A DNA stretch of 21,342 nt from an uncultured bacterium (GTDB lineage Bacteria > Hydrogenedentota > Hydrogenedentia > Hydrogenedentales > SLHB01). Shown here piece after piece: positions 17,110-21,342 of the stretch. How positions within the stretch are numbered: position 1 is the stretch's first letter; each line of letters opens with the position of its first letter. The notes below the pieces were generated by a model. The model ran no database searches and was not told where the DNA came from. It was given only the letters and a program-made list of their open reading frames with translations. Made by a program: the position numbers and the translations under genes. The stretch lies in assembly GCA_937928585.1 (NCBI GenBank), contig CALEZK010000644.1, forward strand, positions 1-21,342, in the 5' to 3' direction.

Positions 17110-17684
17110 TCAGCGATTTCCGGCTGCGCGGAATCCCGCGGCGCGTCCGACGGAACGTCGTTGCGAACCTGTGCCTGGAAGCCTTGGGCGCTTTCGATTG
17201 CGGCGCGAAGTTCTTCTACAACGCGACGTGCCGTGTTCAGTCGTCCCAGGCAATACAGCGGCTCTTCGTGGATTGCGGTAAGGATGTGGCAGTCGCAGGT
17301 GGGACCAAACAGACTATGAATGAGCGCAATCAGGAGCATGATGCCGGCCACAATGCCGAAAAACCCCTGCAGGCCAATACTCCAGCCATTGCTGTACGCG
17401 GCGAGCAAAAGCGCGAGCATAATTCCGGCCAGCACGAGAAGAATTACATTGATAATTGCGCCGTTGGTTGAATGTTGGATAGAGATCGCCTGAATATCGT
17501 TGAGGTAGAAGCGTTTGTAGCGTTCGGTCAGATAACTTTGCGTCACCAGAAGGATATGGTCGTCCGCCAGCCACAGGCGCTGCTTGTCGCTTACAAACAA
17601 TCCAAACATGCGCTTGGCCCGGCCCGGCAGGGCCCGGTACTGTTCGCGCACTGGCACGTCGTTGTTGTTCTTGGATTCGCTCAT
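17106..17684 (-). CDS. Membrane protein with a PH-like domain
   Basis: The protein has 192 residues from the ATG at 17684, which overlaps the preceding stop as ATGA. The frame stays open upstream as far as 17993, but that stretch lies inside the preceding gene and is discarded. Residues 34-72 (LWLADDHILLVTQSY, ERYKRFYLNDIQAISIQ) look like the strands of a bacterial PH-like domain, in which short beta hairpins sit next to membrane helices. Two membrane helices follow (77-97, 104-126). A soluble C-terminal part then contains CDCH (130-133) and a helical segment around TARRVVEELRAAIESA. I do not recognise a named family. Its place between two zinc-finger membrane proteins suggests it belongs to the same complex. 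Confidence 0.72.
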   Translation of the reverse strand: MSESKNNNDVPVREQYRALPGRAKRMFGLFVSDKQRLWLADDHILLVTQSYLTERYKRFYLNDIQAISIQHSTNGAIINVILLVLAGIMLALLLAAYSNGWSIGLQGFFGIVAGIMLLIALIHSLFGPTCDCHILTAIHEEPLYCLGRLNTARRVVEELRAAIESAQGFQAQVRNDVPSDAPRDSAQPEIAE

Positions 17685-18280
17685 ATTGAAAAGATTGCCC
17701 ATATGAAGAATGACAGGTAGATCGATGAGACGACCAATAGAATAAGGCCCAAGGCCGCCGAAGCGATGAGATATGCCCTGCTGTTGGAAAGGAGAGAGAG
17801 CGGCGCATTCCAATAACGGAAGCAAATATAGATTGAAGCAATCGCCATGAACGGCACGAAATAGGGCATGCACGCGAGCATAATGAAGCCCACAACGGAC
17901 AGGTTGAAGCCGAGAAGGTCGTAGCGATAGCGCTCGACTTCCAGTTTCTCGTTTGTGCCTTTGGCCTTGGCGGATTCCAGGCACTTGGGGCACAAGTGCT
18001 TCTGATCGAACTCGATATCACAGAGCGCGCACAGGAAACGGCCGCATCCTTCGCATGCAACGGCCGCGCGCTTCCCGGCATGATAGAAACAACTGCTTTC
18101 CCCGTCCACAACGATGCGCTCGCCTGATTGCGCGGGCGTGAGCGCGCGCGAAAAGGCGGGAAACACGAGGAAGCGAATCTTACCGGCACAACTCGGGCAC
18201 GCGACAAGATCCGGCGTGTTCAGCGCCACGTCCGGCAGCCGTGCATGACAACTGTCGCATGTCAGGGTAGCCGCGCCCAC
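17681..18280 (-). CDS. Zinc-ribbon plus B-box polytopic membrane protein
   Basis: The protein has 199 residues and starts at GTG 18280, with GAGGG nine bases upstream and 15 bases after the RDD gene stop. Two metal-binding modules are visible. The first is a zinc ribbon with C8, C11, C28 and C31 (CDSC, CPSC). The second is a B-box-like module with C64, H67, C76, C79, C84, C87, H95, C97 and C100. About three or four membrane segments follow (125-157, 169-198). The spacing of the second module closely resembles that of the small B-box protein two genes downstream, so the two may share ancestry. No enzymatic motif is present. The product is likely an adaptor or scaffold in the membrane, with the fingers in the cytosol. 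Confidence 0.78.
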   Translation of the reverse strand: MGAATLTCDSCHARLPDVALNTPDLVACPSCAGKIRFLVFPAFSRALTPAQSGERIVVDGESSCFYHAGKRAAVACEGCGRFLCALCDIEFDQKHLCPKCLESAKAKGTNEKLEVERYRYDLLGFNLSVVGFIMLACMPYFVPFMAIASIYICFRYWNAPLSLLSNSRAYLIASAALGLILLVVSSIYLSFFIWAIFSI

Positions 18281-18295
18281 TACGTTACGCCCTCA

Positions 18296-19072
18296 TTACT
18301 TTCGAATGACGCGTGTGCTGCAGATATGATCGTGTAGCGCACGCTTCTCGGAATCGAACGCTGCTATGATGTACCCAAGCATCAGGATAAGGGCGCTCAA
18401 TTGCGTGGCCCAATAGCGCGCGAATGCGCGCAGATAGCTCACTTGTCCTCCATCCGCCGTGATCACGCGCAGTCCGCAAGCCATTTTGCCCAGCGTCGCG
18501 CCATACTTTCCAATAAAGAAGGTCTCGTAGGCGACACCGACGAAAACGCTGGCGAGGTTCAGCAGAATACCGAGCGCGCCAGGAACTTCACCGTTTGCTC
18601 CGCCCGTCGCCGCCGTGATGCCACCCAAGACAAGTGCGAGTATAAAGAACGTTCCGCCGATGAGTATGCCGTCGATAATACGCGCGCCCAGGCGAATCCA
18701 GAAGCCGCCATAGACGCGGTTAGTTCCGATTACGGCGCCTTCGCGCAATTGCTGTTGGAAGATTGGTTTGCACGCGGCGCAGATGTATGCGCCCTGATAC
18801 TGAATCACTTCGTCTTCAGGGAAGGTCCTGCTGCATGAACTGCAGACGACCATGGCTGTTCCGCCTGTCGCAAGGCCCGGGTTAAAGGTCGGCGAGGCAG
18901 GAGGAGTAACAGGGACCGAGCCCTGCACCAGTCGATAGGGCTGCCAATCCTGCATGCCGTCTTTCCAAACCAGCGTGTCAGGGGCGATGGTGCCTTGCGC
19001 GACGATGCCAGAGAATTCCTGATCGCTGTATGGACCGAAGCGTTGATTATTGATTGCGTAGTACCATGGCAT
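18296..19072 (-). CDS. RDD-family membrane protein with GYF_2 and zinc-ribbon domains
   Basis: The protein has 258 residues. AAAGGA lies about 11 bases before the ATG. Residues 1-52 form a GYF_2 domain (WYYAINNQRFGPYSDQEF, then LVWKDGMQDWQPY), a module known to bind proline-rich peptides. A Pro/Thr linker leads to a zinc ribbon with C77, C80, C98 and C101. The RDD domain (121-258) has about three membrane helices, with the signature RLGARIIDG (127-135), GATLGKMACGLRV (191-203) and a terminal DSEKRALHDHICSTRVI (split around 240-256). RDD proteins are membrane proteins; some have been linked to ion transport. It is the first gene of the operon, just downstream of a good promoter. The GYF_2 module could recognise the Pro-rich parts of DUF4350 or DUF4129; this is speculation. 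Confidence 0.93.
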   Translation of the reverse strand: MPWYYAINNQRFGPYSDQEFSGIVAQGTIAPDTLVWKDGMQDWQPYRLVQGSVPVTPPASPTFNPGLATGGTAMVVCSSCSRTFPEDEVIQYQGAYICAACKPIFQQQLREGAVIGTNRVYGGFWIRLGARIIDGILIGGTFFILALVLGGITAATGGANGEVPGALGILLNLASVFVGVAYETFFIGKYGATLGKMACGLRVITADGGQVSYLRAFARYWATQLSALILMLGYIIAAFDSEKRALHDHICSTRVIRK

Positions 19073-19127
19073 GTTGAAAAAAGTCCTTTCCCCAATTTAA
19101 ACGCGCCCCGGCACCGCGCGTCCCAAG

Positions 19128-19156
19128 AGCATAGCGAAGCGGCACAGGATGCTCAA
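19128..19156 (-). promoter_or_regulatory. Promoter of the nine-gene RDD-to-SpoIIM operon
   Basis: Read on the minus strand, TTGAGC (19156-19151) and TATGCT (19133-19128) are exactly 17 bases apart. Each matches the housekeeping consensus at four or more positions. The transcript would start near 19121, about 49 bases before the RDD ATG. No other convincing promoter is seen before the downstream genes. Confidence 0.6.
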
Positions 19157-19178
19157 GCAGCATGACGCCGCGGATTAA

Positions 19179-19196
19179 GGGGTTCTCGCTAACCCC
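19179..19196 (-). terminator. Hairpin after the Xer gene (candidate terminator)
   Basis: A 6-bp stem, GGGGTT with AACCCC, encloses a six-base loop and begins six bases after the recombinase stop. Following it on the minus strand is TTAATCC, not a real T-tract, so termination may be weak and some transcripts could read into the RDD operon. Confidence 0.4.
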
Positions 19197-19202
19197 AGGG
19201 TG

Positions 19203-20114
19203 TCAGGCCCTTGGATGAAAGGCGCGATGGGCCTTGCTTAAGCGCTCCGTACTGACGTGCGTATAGATCTGCGTCGTGGCGATGTCGCTGTGCCCGAGCA
19301 TTTCTTGTACCGCGCGCAGGTCCGCGCCGTTATCGAGCAGGTGGGTCGCGAATGAGTGGCGCAGCATGTGTGGCGTGACATTCTGTTGCACGTTGGCGGA
19401 CCGCGCATAGTGTTTCACCGTCTGCCAGACGCGGGTGCGCGAGAGGCGACGGCCGCGCTCGCCAATGAACAGCGTGTCATGTTGCGCGGCAATGTCCGCG
19501 CGCACGGCGAGCCATGCCCGGATACGATCCATGGCGCGGCGGCCCAGCGGCACCATCCGGACTTTCGACCCCTTGCCGCGCACCCGAATGCTGCCTTCTT
19601 CGAGAGAAGTATCTCGCAGCGGCAGCGACGCCAGTTCTGAGATGCGCAATCCGCAGGAGTAGAACAGCTCAAGGATCGCCGCATCGCGCACACCTTCGGG
19701 AGTCGTGGTATCCGGCGCGGTCAGCATGCGTTCGATATCTACGCTGGACAGCACCTTGGGAAGCCCACGCCGAAGCCGGGGCGAATCAAATCCGTCCGTT
19801 GGGTCGTTTGTAAGTATGCGTTCGTCGCGCAGGAACGCGTGGAATCGCCGTATCGCGCTTAAATGGCGCGCGGACGAACGCGCGGAAAGCGACGCCTTTC
19901 GCAGCGCGATCAAATGATCCAGGACAAGCTCTCGGGTGATATTCTCCGGATTCGCGATGCCGGCGCTCTCGAGAAACGCGATATAGGCGCGCAAGTCGGC
20001 CGCGTACGCCGAAACGGAAGCTTCGGCAAGCCCGGCTTCAAAGACCGTGGCTTGAAGGAACTGGTCCAGGAGCGACCACAAGGGACCTTGTTCTTTGTTC
20101 GGCTTGTCGCTCAT
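19203..20114 (-). CDS. xerD: XerC/XerD-type tyrosine recombinase
   Basis: The protein has 303 residues from the ATG at 20114. A TTG two codons upstream is also in frame. The length and layout match the chromosome-dimer resolution enzymes: an N-terminal SAM-like DNA-binding domain (about 10-100), then the catalytic domain. Active-site residues are present: R157 (GLRISE), K181 (GKGSK), H249 and R252 (HMLRH), H275 (GHSDIATTQIY) and the nucleophile Y284. It would act with a partner Xer at a dif-type site during cell division. I cannot tell XerC from XerD with certainty. It is not flanked by integron or phage genes, so a housekeeping role is more likely than a mobile one. The start has no ribosome site; see the promoter entry. 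Confidence 0.9.
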   Translation of the reverse strand: MSDKPNKEQGPLWSLLDQFLQATVFEAGLAEASVSAYAADLRAYIAFLESAGIANPENITRELVLDHLIALRKASLSARSSARHLSAIRRFHAFLRDERILTNDPTDGFDSPRLRRGLPKVLSSVDIERMLTAPDTTTPEGVRDAAILELFYSCGLRISELASLPLRDTSLEEGSIRVRGKGSKVRMVPLGRRAMDRIRAWLAVRADIAAQHDTLFIGERGRRLSRTRVWQTVKHYARSANVQQNVTPHMLRHSFATHLLDNGADLRAVQEMLGHSDIATTQIYTHVSTERLSKAHRAFHPRA

Positions 20115-20120
20115 ATACAA

Positions 20121-20149
20121 ATAATACTAGTGATGTAATTTATATACAA
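20121..20149 (-). promoter_or_regulatory. Promoter of the Xer gene, possibly giving a leaderless mRNA
   Basis: Read on the minus strand, TTGTAT (20149-20144) and TATTAT (20126-20121) are 17 bases apart. Only six bases separate the -10 box from the ATG at 20114, so the transcript could begin at or very near the start codon. That fits the lack of a ribosome site. An alternative -10, TATAAA (20144-20139), would give a short leader instead. Confidence 0.45.
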
Positions 20150-20190
20150 GATATTTCCTTGGCCGAAAAAACTACACGGTTCTATCGGGG

Positions 20191-21342
20191 CTAGATCGAG
20201 TCTTTCTCAATACGCAGCAACGAGGGTTCGGCTGGTTCTATGAAGATGTTTATGTGTCGCCATTTCTGGCTGTAGAAGCGGTAGAAGAACACGCCGCTCA
20301 GACCGATGATGTAAATCGTTGCCCCAAGCCAGGCACCCAAGGCGCCACCTTCGAGCAATACGGCGAGCGAGAAGGCCAGCGGCAGAAAGACGAGATAGGC
20401 TGCGAAGCCCATGACAATGGCCTGCCATTTTGTGTCGCCTGCGCCTCGCAGCGCGCCAGACATCACGATTGTAATCGCGTCGAAACCCTGAAAGACCGCG
20501 GCAAAAAGTAGCAGCTTGTGTCCGAGCGCAGCGACGTCATCGTCGACTTCAAACGCCCAGTCCAGAAGGTCGCGTCCGAAAACGGCGAAGATGATTCCCA
20601 TGATCAACATATAAATCGAGGCGAGACGCGTCGCGGTATAGGAGCGGGCAATCGCGCGATCGATTCGGCCGCGTCCGATCCATTGGCCGACGATAGGGGC
20701 AATGGCGTGGTTCAGCCCCAATGCGGGCATGAAGGATATATGCATTACCTGAATGGCGACGTTGTGCGCCGCCAGCGATACTGCACCGAACTTTCCAACG
20801 ACGAAACTGGTGAAAACGCCCCAGGTGACGACATCCAGCATCCACGTGAAGCCGGAGCCCCAGCCGATGCGAAGGAGTTCCTTCGTTTTGAACCAGTCCA
20901 AACGCATGGCGCGGATGGAACCGTACTCTGTGCGGCAGGTCCCGGACATGAAGATGAGCTGCAGGACGATGCACTGTACACCAAGCGCGGCCATAGTGGC
21001 CCATGCCGCGCCCGCAACCTCCATTCGCGGAAAGCCCCATTTGCCGAAAATCAGCGCGTAATCCAACGCGATGTTTGTGACATTTGAGATGGCGGTTACG
21101 AGCATCGGCACCATGGGGCGATTGATACCCATGAAAAACGCACTCAAGGCCGCTTGCCACGGGATCAGGAAGTACAGGAGGACGCGAATCTCGAAATACT
21201 GCACCTCATATGCCGTCACGTCGGCTTCGTGGCCCATCGATCCGAAGAGGGCACTGGAAAGCGGGAAGAGGGCGAAACCGATCAGGCACGTCGCAATGGA
21301 CAGGTAGATGCTTTGCCAGGCATAGCGGGCGCAGTTCTCCTT
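20191..21342 (-). CDS. MATE-family efflux transporter (5' end beyond window)
   Basis: The frame is open from the right edge to a TAG at 20191, so 383 C-terminal residues are visible. The ATG at 21237 is internal: the preceding 35 codons (starting KENCARYAWQ) continue the same membrane protein. About ten hydrophobic segments are visible. MATE-like features include FFMGINRPMVPM, where the chain resumes after a loop, GAAWATM, and the second-half repeat with GLNHAIAPIVGQWIGRGR and the mirrored SGALRGAGDTKWQ. MATE transporters export cationic drugs or metabolites from the cytoplasm, driven by Na+ or H+. Family length is about 450 residues, so roughly 60-80 N-terminal residues lie beyond the window. 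The gene is followed by the Xer gene after 76 bases, which has its own promoter, so the two are probably not functionally linked. Confidence 0.9.
   Translation of the reverse strand, partial: KENCARYAWQSIYLSIATCLIGFALFPLSSALFGSMGHEADVTAYEVQYFEIRVLLYFLIPWQAALSAFFMGINRPMVPMLVTAISNVTNIALDYALIFGKWGFPRMEVAGAAWATMAALGVQCIVLQLIFMSGTCRTEYGSIRAMRLDWFKTKELLRIGWGSGFTWMLDVVTWGVFTSFVVGKFGAVSLAAHNVAIQVMHISFMPALGLNHAIAPIVGQWIGRGRIDRAIARSYTATRLASIYMLIMGIIFAVFGRDLLDWAFEVDDDVAALGHKLLLFAAVFQGFDAITIVMSGALRGAGDTKWQAIVMGFAAYLVFLPLAFSLAVLLEGGALGAWLGATIYIIGLSGVFFYRFYSQKWRHINIFIEPAEPSLLRIEKDSI

Noticed and set aside
17685..17993. Upstream extension of the PH-like gene
   Set aside because: It lies wholly inside the preceding zinc-ribbon gene; the ATGA overlap at 17684 marks the natural start.
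19203..20114. Xer gene as evidence of an integron, phage or transposon
   Set aside because: Length and motifs fit housekeeping XerC/D. There are no attC-like repeats, phage genes or att duplications nearby.

Overview
The window is chromosomal DNA from a high-GC, diderm bacterium. It encodes an LpxH-type lipid A enzyme, signal peptidase I, a Xer recombinase, and a membrane-tethered WD40 protein beside a ceramidase-like enzyme. That mix, with the MoxR/DUF58/DUF4129/DUF4350 cluster, resembles Planctomycetota, Hydrogenedentota and related lineages. This placement is inference; no rRNA or other marker is present. I see no tRNA, rRNA, CRISPR, IS element or phage gene.

Left part (1-6983): a WD40 gene on the minus strand runs off the left edge. 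It diverges from a secreted neutral-ceramidase-like gene on the plus strand. That gene converges, across a symmetric hairpin, on a 918-residue minus-strand protein with a DnaA-like AAA+ module followed by about 680 residues of coiled coil. A 461-bp intergenic region carries the strong promoter of this gene and separates it from a plus-strand PP2C phosphatase with a C-terminal membrane anchor.

Middle part (6933-10156): minus-strand PHP phosphoesterase, signal peptidase I and LpxH-like phosphatase genes. The last two are coupled by an ATGA overlap, and the last overlaps the phosphatase gene tail to tail. A plus-strand TIM-barrel sugar isomerase gene diverges from the PHP gene.

Right part (10171-19133): one promoter appears to drive nine tightly packed minus-strand genes, four of the junctions being ATGA overlaps. 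In order of transcription they are GYF/zinc-ribbon/RDD, zinc-ribbon plus B-box membrane protein, PH-like membrane protein, B-box membrane protein, DUF4129, DUF4350, MoxR ATPase, DUF58 and SpoIIM-like. All but MoxR have predicted membrane segments. The gene content suggests an envelope complex served by a MoxR chaperone, with an unusual set of cytosolic zinc-finger and adaptor modules. Its function is unknown.

Right edge (19203-21342): a XerC/D recombinase, possibly with a leaderless mRNA, and a MATE transporter cut by the window end.

The two most promising undescribed items are the DnaA-like coiled-coil protein, whose AAA+ module looks degenerate, and the nine-gene zinc-finger-rich MoxR/DUF58 operon.
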